From contig NZ_WJXB01000005.1 in assembly GCF_009664975.1 (NCBI RefSeq), positions 124,001 through 188,000 of the forward strand: DNA of 64,000 bases. The letters run 5' to 3'. The notes beneath the pieces are model-generated. The model did no database searches and was not told where the DNA came from. It was given only the letters and a program-made list of their open reading frames with translations. Below, piece by piece: positions 38,228 through 46,924 of the stretch (position 1 is the stretch's first letter; each line of letters starts with the position of its first letter). The translations under genes were made by a program, and so were the position numbers. Origin of the DNA: Paenibacillus monticola. GTDB taxonomy: Bacteria; Bacillota; Bacilli; Paenibacillales; Paenibacillaceae.

Positions 38228-38938
38228 TCAGCATGTGGTGCTGCTTACTGGCGCCCTCATTACATACCCGGTCCCGCGTACCGTATGAATCAGTTTATTA
38301 CGGTAGCCCTTATCAACCTTCAGACGAAGGTGCCTGATATAGACATCGACAACATTAGTATCTGCTTGGAAGTGATATCCCCATATATGCCTCAATATTT
38401 CATCCCGTGGACATACTACTTCAAGATTTTCTGCGAGATAATAGAGCAGATCAAATTCTTTGGGAGTCATGGTCATCTCTTTCCCCTCCCGGCTTACAAG
38501 CCGGCGGCTGGGATCGAGTATCAATCCATCGATTTTGAGTAGATTATGAAGTCCAAGTCTTCGACGGGTGAGCCCTAATACATTAAGAATTCTACATTTG
38601 AATTCACCAAGATGCACAGGTTTCGCCAGATAGTCATTACCTCCCGCTTCAAAAGCCGCCACAGCCCCTTCACCGGAACGGTTATCGGAAATAACTATGA
38701 CCGGCAGCACTATCCCTTCCTCTCTTATAGCGGATATGATGTCCCATCCTTCCCATCCACCTGCATTATGCAGCTCTGTTAGCAGTAAAACAGGCTCTAC
38801 TCTGGATAGCAATGAGCGAAGATCCTCGAGATCTTCGCTCATTGTTGCCTCCAGTCCAAGCTCCTCTAAGACCCGTTCAAGAGCAACATGCTCCTCCTCT
38901 CGGTGCTCAGACACATACCATACCACTCGTTCATTCAC
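38228..38938 (-). CDS. Atypical orphan response regulator with OmpR-type DNA-binding domain
   Basis: 236 residues. The C-terminal winged helix is normal (TPKEFDLLYYLA, VDVYIRHLRLKVD, VRGTGYVM). The receiver is not: the usual LLD phospho-acceptor stretch reads LLLTELHNAGG, and the N-terminal DD pair is SEHREE, while Lys in YLAKPV is kept. It therefore probably cannot be phosphorylated in the normal way. There is no adjacent kinase. GTG 38938 with GGGGGAT upstream is the favoured start; ATG 38953 is an alternative. Confidence 0.85.
   Translation of the reverse strand: MNERVVWYVSEHREEEHVALERVLEELGLEATMSEDLEDLRSLLSRVEPVLLLTELHNAGGWEGWDIISAIREEGIVLPVIVISDNRSGEGAVAAFEAGGNDYLAKPVHLGEFKCRILNVLGLTRRRLGLHNLLKIDGLILDPSRRLVSREGKEMTMTPKEFDLLYYLAENLEVVCPRDEILRHIWGYHFQADTNVVDVYIRHLRLKVDKGYRNKLIHTVRGTGYVMRAPVSSTTC
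38810..38844. repeat. Perfect 15-bp inverted repeat inside the orphan regulator gene
   Basis: CAATGAGCGAAGATC and its exact complement are separated by the 5-base loop CTCGA. It encodes the MSEDLEDLRS region of the receiver. No T-run follows, so it is not a terminator. Confidence 0.8.
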
Positions 38939-39030
38939 GGATATCCCCCGCATCCAGATCAGCCTTGCGCCGGCAAAACCGTCGCAGATAGGCTAGGATT
39001 CCCCCAATGCTGACAAGACATTCTCTAGAT

Positions 39031-39333
39031 TTACTTTGTTAAATCGATCTCTTGAAATTTCACAACCTCTGTATCCCAACGTCCCTTCACAAAAGCCTGA
39101 TGACTGGGATGGTTATTATATGTCTCGTAAGCTCCCTGATTCTCGAATTCCATCGAAAAGCCAAAATCATATTCACACTTCGCACTTACTTGACGCAGCA
39201 CCTCGAAATTCTGCACAACCGGGATAACACTCAAAATGTCTGCTCCATCCTTCAGGAAATCTTGGATCTCCGGTGCACCTGCCGAATATTTTAATGTAAA
39301 TAGAGCTATATGTCTGATCGTTCCGTTGTTCAT
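39031..39333 (-). CDS. Dabb-family (stress-responsive alpha/beta barrel) protein
   Basis: 100 residues, the size of a single Dabb domain, with the typical N-terminal IRHIALFTLK and C-terminal YNNHPSHQAFV segment. Such proteins form dimeric alpha-beta barrels; function here unknown. GAGGAG precedes the ATG. It follows the ThiF-like gene by 23 bp, so the two may be co-transcribed. Confidence 0.8.
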   Translation of the reverse strand: MNNGTIRHIALFTLKYSAGAPEIQDFLKDGADILSVIPVVQNFEVLRQVSAKCEYDFGFSMEFENQGAYETYNNHPSHQAFVKGRWDTEVVKFQEIDLTK

Positions 39334-39356
39334 ACTGTTCTCCTCCTCGATTTCAA

Positions 39357-40430
39357 TTACCCAAAATAACGGTGATAAAAGCTGCGCGCAGCCGCAATAT
39401 CACTGGTTCCATGAATTAATGCCCTACCGTCGGCGAAAATTACCATACGATAGTCGCCTTCTCTAAAGGATACCAGATAGGGATTACTATCTACCTTAGC
39501 ATTTTCGATCCGGGATAAACGGCTGGCCGTCTCCTCCAGATTAATCTGCTGACGCCGGGCTGGACGGATCTGTACAGTATCTCTCCCGCAGAGCACATCG
39601 CTCCGCTCCGTATTGGCCGCAGTAAGGTACGGATAAATAGGCTGGCTACCGCATGAAGGACAATGCTCCTTCTTGGCTGCACCCACACCGATCTCCTGAT
39701 GTTCGTTGCGCCATACGTCGAACGTAAGCAGTTTGCCTCTCAACTGTTCCCTGCGTCCGCCTAACAGTTTAAGCGCCTCGGCCGTACCATTTGCTGTGAC
39801 CAGTTGTACAGCCTGCGGGAGGATGCCGACCGTGTCACAAGTATCTCCACCCAGTGGCACAGTACCGAGCAGACAATTCAGGCAGGGAGTCTCACCTGGA
39901 AGAATCGTGTAAGTGATGCCATAGCTGCCTACACAAGCTCCATAAATCCAAGGGATTTTGTACTTCTGGGCCATGTCATTGATAATCAATCGGGTATCAA
40001 AATTATCCGTGCCATCCATAATGAGATCCACTCCCGGCAGCAAGCTCTCCAGCTCTTCTGCACGCACATCCAGAACATGGGCCTCTATCGTTATATCAGA
40101 GTTAATCTGCTGAAGTCTTGCCTTGGCTGCAGCAGCCTTCGGCATACGCTGTCTGGCATCTTCCTCCGTATACAGCTGCTGACGCTGCAAGTTGCTCCAC
40201 TCCACATAATCACGGTCCGCAATAATGATACGCCCAACACCACAACGGGCCAACGTCTCAGCAATTCCTGTGCCCAGCGCACCAGCGCCTACCACTAGCA
40301 CACTGGATCGAGCAAGCCCAAGCTGGCCTTCTGCACCAAACGGTGTAAACCGAACCTGCCGCGAATAGCGGCCATCCCGTCCTTCTGCGGATGCTGGCGC
40401 TGCCTTTTTACCTTCTTCATTATGGATCAT
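39357..40430 (-). CDS. ThiF/MoeB/HesA-family E1-like adenylyltransferase
   Basis: 357 residues. Nucleotide site VVGAGALGTG, DRDYVEWSNLQRQ, substrate loop DGTDNFDTR, and two CxxC pairs (CLNC, CPSC) for zinc. A C-terminal extension of about 80 residues past the second CxxC pair is longer than MoeB cores. The family adenylates the C-terminus of a ubiquitin-like sulfur carrier (ThiS or MoaD). Neither thiS nor moaD is adjacent, so the pathway is undecided. ATG preceded by GGGGGCC. Confidence 0.88.
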   Translation of the reverse strand: MIHNEEGKKAAPASAEGRDGRYSRQVRFTPFGAEGQLGLARSSVLVVGAGALGTGIAETLARCGVGRIIIADRDYVEWSNLQRQQLYTEEDARQRMPKAAAAKARLQQINSDITIEAHVLDVRAEELESLLPGVDLIMDGTDNFDTRLIINDMAQKYKIPWIYGACVGSYGITYTILPGETPCLNCLLGTVPLGGDTCDTVGILPQAVQLVTANGTAEALKLLGGRREQLRGKLLTFDVWRNEHQEIGVGAAKKEHCPSCGSQPIYPYLTAANTERSDVLCGRDTVQIRPARRQQINLEETASRLSRIENAKVDSNPYLVSFREGDYRMVIFADGRALIHGTSDIAAARSFYHRYFG

Positions 40431-40450
40431 TCTGGAGGCCCCCTATATGT

Positions 40451-40490
40451 AAAAGCCGGAGAGCAGCAGTAATACCTGCTCCTCTCCGGA
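40451..40490 (-). terminator. Terminator after the ABC-F gene
   Basis: On the minus strand CCGGAGAG-AGCAG pairs with CTGCT-CTCTCCGG, followed by CTTTTAC. The T-run is short. Confidence 0.7.
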
Positions 40491-40501
40491 TTCTGATTAA
40501 C

Positions 40502-42055
40502 TTATACAGACTGTTGTGACCACTGCTCAACATCCCAAATTTTGGTTACCCAATCTTCATAAAATTCCGGTTCATGGGATACCAGTAGAATCGTGCCCTT
40601 ATACTCCTTCAACGCTCGTTTCAACTCTGCCTTGGCCACGATATCAAGGTGATTCGTCGGCTCATCAAACAGAACCCAGTTGCTCTCGCGCATCAACAGC
40701 TTACACAGACGAACCTTCGCCTGTTCCCCCCCACTGAGCATGCTTAGTGGACGTGTAATATGATCGTTCTTCAGTCCGCAGCGTGCCAGGTGAGAGCGCA
40801 CTTCATTCTGTGTTAGACTGGAGAATTCATTCCAGACATCATCAATAGGTGTAATATTGGCTGCCTTAACCTCTTGCTCGAAGTACGAAGCATTCAGTAA
40901 ATCACCGAGATAAGTCTTACCACTGTAAACTGGAATTACACCCAGAATAGATTTCAGCAGTGTCGATTTACCCACACCATTACAGCCTACGATGGCAATC
41001 TTCTCGCCGCGTTCAATCGTCATATTCAGCTTCGGCAGCAGCGGACGGTCATACCCAATCTCGAAATCCACGCCTTCGAAGACCATTTTCGCACTAGCCC
41101 GGCTTTCCTTGAACTGGAATGTCGGCTTCGCAGCTTCCTCAGGACGATCGATCCGCTCCATCCGGTCAAGCTGCTTCTCACGGCTCTTCGCCCGGCTTGA
41201 AGTGGACAGACGCGCTTTATTCCGCTGAATGAAGTCCTCTTGCTTTTTAATAAATTCCTGCTGCTTCTCATAAGCATCAATGTGCGCGGATTTGTTCATT
41301 CCTGCCATTTCCAAGAATTTCTCATAGTTGGCTGAGTAGCGTGTCAGCTTCGTAAACTCCAAATGATAAATGATATCCACAACTTTATTCATGAATTCAG
41401 TATCATGGGAGATCAGCATGAACGCGTACGGGTACTGTCTCAAATAGTTGGTCAGCCAATCGATATGCTCCACATCCAAATAGTTGGTAGGCTCATCGAG
41501 CAGCAGTACTGTTGGTTTCTCCAGCAGCAGCTTCGCAAGCAGAACCTTAGTCCGTTGTCCACCACTGAGTGTAGATACATCGCGATCCAAACCTATAGCC
41601 GAGAGGCCCAGACCGTTGCCCATATCCTCTACTTTGACATCGATCATATAGAAATCGCCGATATCCAGCTGTTCCTGAATATCACCCATTTGCTCCAGCA
41701 GTAAATCCAGCTCGTCAGGCGTAGCATCGCCCATTTTCTCCGTGATTTCTAGCATTTCCTGCTCCAAGTCCAGCAGTGGCAAGAACGCATCCTTAAGTAC
41801 ATCGCGTACGGTTTTGCCTGGAGTAAGCAACGTATGCTGATCAAGATATCCGAAACGCACTCTTGGTGTCCATTCTACTTTACCGCTATCTTTCAACAGA
41901 GTTCCTGTTAAAATATTCATCAATGTTGACTTGCCGACCCCATTTGCACCCACTAGTCCTACATGCTCGCCGGCCAGCAAACGAAAGGTTACATCTTTGA
42001 ACAACGTACGGCCCCCAAAATCATGGGAAACGTCTTCTACTGTAAGTAAACTCAT
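40502..42055 (-). CDS. ABC-F family ATPase (ribosome-associated type)
   Basis: 517 residues with two ABC domains and no membrane segments. Walker A motifs are GANGVGKST and GCNGVGKST, signatures LSGGQRTK and LSGGEQAK, and Walker B motifs LLLDEPTNYLD and VLFDEPTNHLD. The charged linker of about 80 residues between the domains is the ABC-F P-site tRNA interaction motif region. Role could be translation rescue or antibiotic resistance; subgroup not assigned. ATG at 42055 preceded by an AGCTTGCGGAG-type SD. Confidence 0.9.
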   Translation of the reverse strand: MSLLTVEDVSHDFGGRTLFKDVTFRLLAGEHVGLVGANGVGKSTLMNILTGTLLKDSGKVEWTPRVRFGYLDQHTLLTPGKTVRDVLKDAFLPLLDLEQEMLEITEKMGDATPDELDLLLEQMGDIQEQLDIGDFYMIDVKVEDMGNGLGLSAIGLDRDVSTLSGGQRTKVLLAKLLLEKPTVLLLDEPTNYLDVEHIDWLTNYLRQYPYAFMLISHDTEFMNKVVDIIYHLEFTKLTRYSANYEKFLEMAGMNKSAHIDAYEKQQEFIKKQEDFIQRNKARLSTSSRAKSREKQLDRMERIDRPEEAAKPTFQFKESRASAKMVFEGVDFEIGYDRPLLPKLNMTIERGEKIAIVGCNGVGKSTLLKSILGVIPVYSGKTYLGDLLNASYFEQEVKAANITPIDDVWNEFSSLTQNEVRSHLARCGLKNDHITRPLSMLSGGEQAKVRLCKLLMRESNWVLFDEPTNHLDIVAKAELKRALKEYKGTILLVSHEPEFYEDWVTKIWDVEQWSQQSV

Positions 42056-42196
42056 AAATTCTCCGCAAGCTCCTATCTATATTTAAAATCTTCGAGATTA
42101 TATTATACATACAATTATCTATTTTATCACAAGTGAGCTCAACACAGAACAGGTATTTAGCGGAATAGTCGGCTTTTGCAAGCAATGAAAGCTTTA

Positions 42197-43777
42197 TTAT
42201 GTTCTTTTCTGAAAAAAATGTCTTCTTTTTCCGCGAATCTGCAATCCAGTGATATCACCCAGTAGTTCGTGCAGAACCTCAATAAGCTTTCCCTTAGGCA
42301 GAAATGGATCTCGTTGTAGTGGAAGTGCATAAACCTTGCCCACACCGAAATGGAGCTGCAAAAGGGTTACCGCAGCGCGGCCAGACATCGGTAAAACTAT
42401 TCGCCAATTGGGGTGGGGTGCTAGTCCGCTGCGGCGCATCCAGAGCAGTGTCTCTTCAAGCCTCCAGTCAGCACCTGAAGCCACCAATATCGGCACAGCA
42501 CTACTCGCGAATGCCTCTAGGGCTCCCTCATAATCCCCTATACCCAGATCCAATACTATATATCGATAATCACCCTTCAGTATCTCTGCAATATTCCCTT
42601 GAGCGGGGCGTTTCCAATAATGAACCCCGTTCCATATTAAGGGCATACCACTTTCGCTTTCAACGTCATAACCTGTTTCTTCAGGGAGCTCAAGCATACT
42701 CCGAATCCGGTCATAGATAGGTGAATCTGGTCTTAGGTCCAGCCACACTGTAGAACCAAACTGTGAAAGGTAACGGGCAATAGCAAACGAAGTATGTGTT
42801 GTTCCAAGACCCGCAGCTACTCCGAGCAGGGCAACTACTGCTGGGTTACACCCTTTTGCTTGTATAACTGAATCTGAGAAAAAGGATCTTCCAGCTTCAC
42901 CAGTACTTATGTTAGTCTTCGCAATATGTTTCGTCTTAACTTTAACTTGAGCTTTGTCTTTACCTTTGGCTGCAAATTCAGCTGCTATAGGCTCAAGCAC
43001 CTGCTGAACGGTGTCTGCATCCTGATATCGTTCTTCGGGGTGATGACGCAACAGCCGTCGGAGAACAGGAATCAATCTATCCGGAATATGCCCGCGCAAC
43101 CTGCCTTCCATTCCCGCCTCCCATCTGCTGCATTGGCCTCCGGTAGCCATGTAGAGCAGTAAGGCTCCGAGCGCATATAAATCAGAAGCCGGCTGACTTT
43201 GTCCACTGCCATATTGCTCCGGAGCCGCGAAACCAACCGTTCCAAGTTTGACTGTATCCTCACTAGCTCCCTTCCGATAACTGCGGGCAATCCCAAAATC
43301 GATCAATACCAACTCATCCTCATAGGTCAGCATAACGTTGGCAGGCTTCAGATCACGGTAAACAATCGGCGGATGCTGCCCATGCAGGTATTGCAGCACC
43401 TCTAGCAATTGTCTAGCTAAAGACAAGATTAGTTCAGCTGGCGGAGGTCCTGAATTAACCGTCATAAGTTGGCTTAAGGTTACACCCTCAATGTAATCCA
43501 TTATAAGATAAGCATAACCGTCCTCGTCCGGACGATAGAAATCAACGATTCGCGGCAGTCGGTGATGGTTCAATGAGATGAGCAGCTCTGCCTCTGCGAT
43601 CACATCTCGATACAATTCTCCTGAAATCACGTTTTCTTTAACCGCCCAGCGCTGACCTGGCAGCCGCAAATCCTCAGCCAAATACACATAACTCATCCCG
43701 CCTGTTCCCAGCAATTCTATAATTCTATACCGATCGCCGATGATCTGTCCTTTAGCCAGCTTAGATATGAATTGCAT
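42197..43777 (-). CDS. Ser/Thr protein kinase fused to a MinD/ParA-like domain
   Basis: 526 residues, no membrane segment. The Hanks-type kinase (about 15-265) is intact by motif: G-loop GTGGMSYV (24-31), Lys47, YRDLKPAN (Asp142, Asn147), DFG (Asp160), APE (185-187). After a basic, low-complexity linker (270-295) comes an alpha/beta domain with a P-loop-like GVAAGLGTTHTS (319-330) and a YIVLDLG Walker-B-like strand, resembling MinD/ParA folds, but the P-loop lysine is Thr. There are no PASTA repeats. ATG with AGGAGAG. Monocistronic. Confidence 0.88.
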   Translation of the reverse strand: MQFISKLAKGQIIGDRYRIIELLGTGGMSYVYLAEDLRLPGQRWAVKENVISGELYRDVIAEAELLISLNHHRLPRIVDFYRPDEDGYAYLIMDYIEGVTLSQLMTVNSGPPPAELILSLARQLLEVLQYLHGQHPPIVYRDLKPANVMLTYEDELVLIDFGIARSYRKGASEDTVKLGTVGFAAPEQYGSGQSQPASDLYALGALLLYMATGGQCSRWEAGMEGRLRGHIPDRLIPVLRRLLRHHPEERYQDADTVQQVLEPIAAEFAAKGKDKAQVKVKTKHIAKTNISTGEAGRSFFSDSVIQAKGCNPAVVALLGVAAGLGTTHTSFAIARYLSQFGSTVWLDLRPDSPIYDRIRSMLELPEETGYDVESESGMPLIWNGVHYWKRPAQGNIAEILKGDYRYIVLDLGIGDYEGALEAFASSAVPILVASGADWRLEETLLWMRRSGLAPHPNWRIVLPMSGRAAVTLLQLHFGVGKVYALPLQRDPFLPKGKLIEVLHELLGDITGLQIRGKRRHFFQKRT

Positions 43778-43800
43778 ATTATTCTCTCCTTTTCAGCATG

Positions 43801-43878
43801 AAAAAAGGGAAAGCCCCGCGATTAACATACCAACCAGCAATGAGCCGGCAAGTGTTAATAACGGGATGCTTTCCCTTA
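43801..43878 (-). terminator. Terminator of the mutM-like to RlmM-like operon
   Basis: On the minus strand AAGGGAAAGC-CCCG-TTAACA pairs with TGTTAA-CGGGG-CTTTCCCTT, enclosing a second small hairpin, followed by TTTTTTC. Confidence 0.85.
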
Positions 43879-43899
43879 AAATATTCTGTAGTTAGTTAC

Positions 43900-44967
43900 T
43901 CAGTACTTAATCATATAAAGCGTGATTTCATCACGGTTATGAACTAACTGCTTAGCCCGCTGAATCTGCATCCGCTCTTCTTCGAACATACCCACAATTT
44001 CCTTAATCATGGCCAGTGGCTTCTTGTGCATCAGCTTAACGGTTACGATGGCCGTTCCTCCAGGAGCAAGGCTGTACAACAGGCCTGTTACCAGCTTGGC
44101 CATCAGCTTGGGACTCCAGCTCATATCACAGACAAGCAGATCAAATTCATTATTCTTGAATTTGACTTCTCCGGCATTTTTGCGGAGCACTTTAAGTCCA
44201 GGAGCGTTCCGAAGTGACTCGTGCATCAGCGCCGGGTCAACCGCCGTTACTTTCATTCCACGTTCCAGCAAAAAGGAAGTCCAACCGCCAGGTGACGCGC
44301 CAATATCGACCGCATTCCGGAAACTGGAAAACGGAATATCAAATTCCTTTTCCGCCTCCATAAGCTTGAACTTCGCACGCGAGATCTGTCCATCATCTTT
44401 ACGGAAGCGAATAGCCCCACCGTTCCAGCTGGATAGGTTATCCTCAGGAAGGGATACACCGGCATACAAAGCCTCACCGTCTGCATAGACAGAAATGACC
44501 CAGTCCGGGTCCTGCACGGTAAATTCAGCATTTAGAGATTGCAGCTGATCTTGCAGCCACTCACGCAGTTCGCCTGCACTCTCCTGCCAAAAGTAATCCC
44601 CGCTCTTACGTAGATGCAGGGCGACCTTCTTGCCTTCAAGCTCACTTTGCTGGCTTAAATACTCAGCCAAGCGCTGCAGCGCAGGCATGTCACCTTCATC
44701 TTGGAACTGAATAGGCTGAATATGCCGTAGAAAGATCGGCAGATTCTGTAGTAATGCCCGTGATACCTCTGCTGGCTCCACCTGCAGCGTTGCAATAAAC
44801 ACTTCACCTGGCAGCAGTTGTGTGCTCTTCACGGCTCCAAACAGGCGGAAGAGCTCCTCCTGTGCATACGGAGCAAACCCGTGATTAGCCGTACATATAT
44901 ATCGTGAATACACTATTTCTTCCGGAGCAGGAGTCTGCTCTGCGGTTTCTTGTCTAATTTCGTTCAA
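43900..44967 (-). CDS. RlmM-like SAM-dependent RNA methyltransferase
   Basis: 355 residues. The N-terminal half looks like a THUMP-type RNA-binding region; the C-terminal half is an RrmJ/FtsJ-type Rossmann methyltransferase with the SAM motif VDIGASPGGWTSFLL, DPALM, DLLVCDMSW and KLMHKKP, giving the K-D-K-like catalytic set. It probably 2'-O-methylates rRNA. The TTG start lies one base after the ABC ATPase stop, with GGAGG eight bases upstream, so it is translationally coupled. Last gene of the operon. Confidence 0.8.
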   Translation of the reverse strand: MNEIRQETAEQTPAPEEIVYSRYICTANHGFAPYAQEELFRLFGAVKSTQLLPGEVFIATLQVEPAEVSRALLQNLPIFLRHIQPIQFQDEGDMPALQRLAEYLSQQSELEGKKVALHLRKSGDYFWQESAGELREWLQDQLQSLNAEFTVQDPDWVISVYADGEALYAGVSLPEDNLSSWNGGAIRFRKDDGQISRAKFKLMEAEKEFDIPFSSFRNAVDIGASPGGWTSFLLERGMKVTAVDPALMHESLRNAPGLKVLRKNAGEVKFKNNEFDLLVCDMSWSPKLMAKLVTGLLYSLAPGGTAIVTVKLMHKKPLAMIKEIVGMFEEERMQIQRAKQLVHNRDEITLYMIKY

Positions 44968-44968
44968 A

Positions 44969-45745
44969 TCATTTGCCTCCAGGTCTTATTTTAATCCAGG
45001 GACGACCACTATCCCATTCTACATCAACAGGAATATCATAGGTAGCCAAGATCATTTCTTTGGTCAATATCTCTGCTTTGGGTCCAGCTCCGGCCAACTT
45101 ACCACCGCGGATTAGCGCCACATGTGTGAACAATGGCACAATTTCCTCAACATGATGAGTAACATAAACGACGGAAACATTACGCTGTCTCAGCTTGTCT
45201 ACTTCGGCCAGCATCTTTTCCCGTTCGAACAGATCAAGACCCGCACATGGCTCATCCATAATCAGCAGTTTAGGATTGGCGATCAGACAACGGGCCAGCA
45301 TTGCTTTTTTACGTTCACCCTGCGACAGTGTTCCAAAGGGATGGTATGCCATGGAACCCAGATTCATGTCTTCAAGAAGGTTTATTGCTTGTTTCTTCAC
45401 TTTAGCCGGAATGTCCTGGTAGAAGCGCAGATAAGCATAAGCGCCGGTTGCCACAACCTCCCACACGGGATCTGTCAGCGACATTTTTTCCATCAGAGAG
45501 GGACCGATATAACCAATCTCCTTACGCACCTCGCGCAAATCACATTGGCCGTATTTATACCCCAGTACCTCAACAGATCCACTACTAGGAAATAGGTAAC
45601 CAGTCATCATCTCTAACAGTGTTGTTTTGCCAGAACCATTACGCCCCAGAATGGCCCAATTCTCTCCATCCTTCATCTCAAGCGAGACGTCATCAAGAAT
45701 TAAACTTTCTTCCCTGCGTAGGGTAAGATGTTGTAAAGATATCAT
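44969..45745 (-). CDS. ABC ATPase, YlmA-like
   Basis: 258 residues with complete ABC motifs: Walker A GRNGSGKTT, signature LSQGERKK, Walker B LLIMDEP, switch His in VTHHVEE. No permease gene is adjacent. The start shares a base with the thioredoxin-like stop (TAATG). It lies in a repair/RNA-modification operon, which hints at a non-transport role, but this is inference. Confidence 0.85.
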   Translation of the reverse strand: MISLQHLTLRREESLILDDVSLEMKDGENWAILGRNGSGKTTLLEMMTGYLFPSSGSVEVLGYKYGQCDLREVRKEIGYIGPSLMEKMSLTDPVWEVVATGAYAYLRFYQDIPAKVKKQAINLLEDMNLGSMAYHPFGTLSQGERKKAMLARCLIANPKLLIMDEPCAGLDLFEREKMLAEVDKLRQRNVSVVYVTHHVEEIVPLFTHVALIRGGKLAGAGPKAEILTKEMILATYDIPVDVEWDSGRPWIKIRPGGK

Positions 45746-46068
45746 TATGAGGTCACACTCCTTATGTAATCCAGCATCCGTTCTACAGAGCCCATAGAAT
45801 AATAAATGGCCGGTTCAGCAATACGATCCGCAGTAGCCACTAACAGTGCGGGCACACTCGAAATACGGTACTGGTTCACAATGCCCTGCATCCTATTCAC
45901 ATCTCCGGTTGCAATCACAAGCTCAGCAGGCAGCAAATGTTCTGCCACCTCCAGCATTCGCCGGGCAACCTTGCAAGTACCACAAAGCGGTGTATAAAAT
46001 AACACGGCTAGAGGTTCACCTGTACTCTGCAGCACATCAAGCAGTTCCCGTTCATTCATTTCCTTCAT
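45745..46068 (-). CDS. Thioredoxin-like protein
   Basis: 107 residues, a single thioredoxin domain with the redox motif CGTC (TPLCGTCKVA) and cis-Pro in SSVPALLV. No signal peptide. ATG 46068 lies within the end of the endonuclease IV gene, 17-bp overlap. Reduces protein disulfides; partner unknown. Confidence 0.85.
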   Translation of the reverse strand: MKEMNERELLDVLQSTGEPLAVLFYTPLCGTCKVARRMLEVAEHLLPAELVIATGDVNRMQGIVNQYRISSVPALLVATADRIAEPAIYYSMGSVERMLDYIRSVTS

Positions 46069-46924
46069 AACGTTTCGTCTCCCACCAAGTAAGAACGGTT
46101 GCAATATCTTCCCGATGGCTGCCATCCGGTCCTTTTTCCGTTTCCATGACGACGGCCGCTCCTGACAGCAGCTCCGAGGTCAGCAGGTCTCTTAATGCTT
46201 TACCTCCAATGTGACCCTGCCCAATTCTGGCATGCCTGTCCCGGCGTGAATTATACGGATATTTGGAATCATTCAGATGAATAGCAACGAGATGAGGCCA
46301 GTAGTCCAGTGCTTGTCCCCGCAACAGAAGCTCCACTGTCTGTTCAGGATTCCAAATGCCCGCAGCGAATGCATGGCAGGTGTCCAAACAAAAGCCTATT
46401 CTTTCCGGAAACTGACTCAATTCACGTACCTTGACCAATTCTTCGAGTGTCATACCTGCACTGCCATGATTGCCAGCCTGATTCTCGATCAGAAGTTTGG
46501 CCTGACCTTCCCAGTTCAGCAGCGTTTCATTCATACATTGTATAATATTTTGATAACCTTGTAACGGCTCCATACCAGCAAATTGTCCAAAATGAACCAC
46601 AATGCCCAGCGAGCCACAAGCCTCTGCTATTTCCAGATCGTTACGCAGTGATGCCACAATAACCTTCCTAGGGGTAGTATCATCGACTCCCGCCGCCATA
46701 TTGGTTGGATAGGGAGTATGCGCGATAGACACCATATCTTTCTCCCGACAAAAGGAGGCACAGTCTAGGGTGCCCTGGACATCCACTGGTTTAAGCTTCA
46801 GACTGCGCGGGTTCTTTGGAAAATATTGAAAACATGCCGCACCGCTCTCCCAGGCGAAACGGGCAGCTCTCCCGTATCCACCGCGAGTACTGACATGAGC
46901 CCCAATTCTGGGACTATTGCTCAT
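46052..46924 (-). CDS. nfo: Endonuclease IV family AP endonuclease
   Basis: 290-residue TIM-barrel AP endonuclease with zinc ligands in GAHVSTRGG, VVHFGQF, IENQAG, CLDTCHAFAAG, HLNDSKYPYNSRRDRH and HIGGKAL, and METEKG near the end. It incises DNA 5' to abasic sites, the product of glycosylases such as the one encoded upstream. Start overlaps that gene by 11 bp. The genetic pairing of glycosylase and AP endonuclease makes a base-excision-repair unit. Confidence 0.92.
   Translation of the reverse strand: MSNSPRIGAHVSTRGGYGRAARFAWESGAACFQYFPKNPRSLKLKPVDVQGTLDCASFCREKDMVSIAHTPYPTNMAAGVDDTTPRKVIVASLRNDLEIAEACGSLGIVVHFGQFAGMEPLQGYQNIIQCMNETLLNWEGQAKLLIENQAGNHGSAGMTLEELVKVRELSQFPERIGFCLDTCHAFAAGIWNPEQTVELLLRGQALDYWPHLVAIHLNDSKYPYNSRRDRHARIGQGHIGGKALRDLLTSELLSGAAVVMETEKGPDGSHREDIATVLTWWETKRYEGNE

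Noticed and set aside
38810..38844. Intragenic inverted repeat as a terminator
   Set aside because: No T-run follows on either strand, so intrinsic termination is unlikely.
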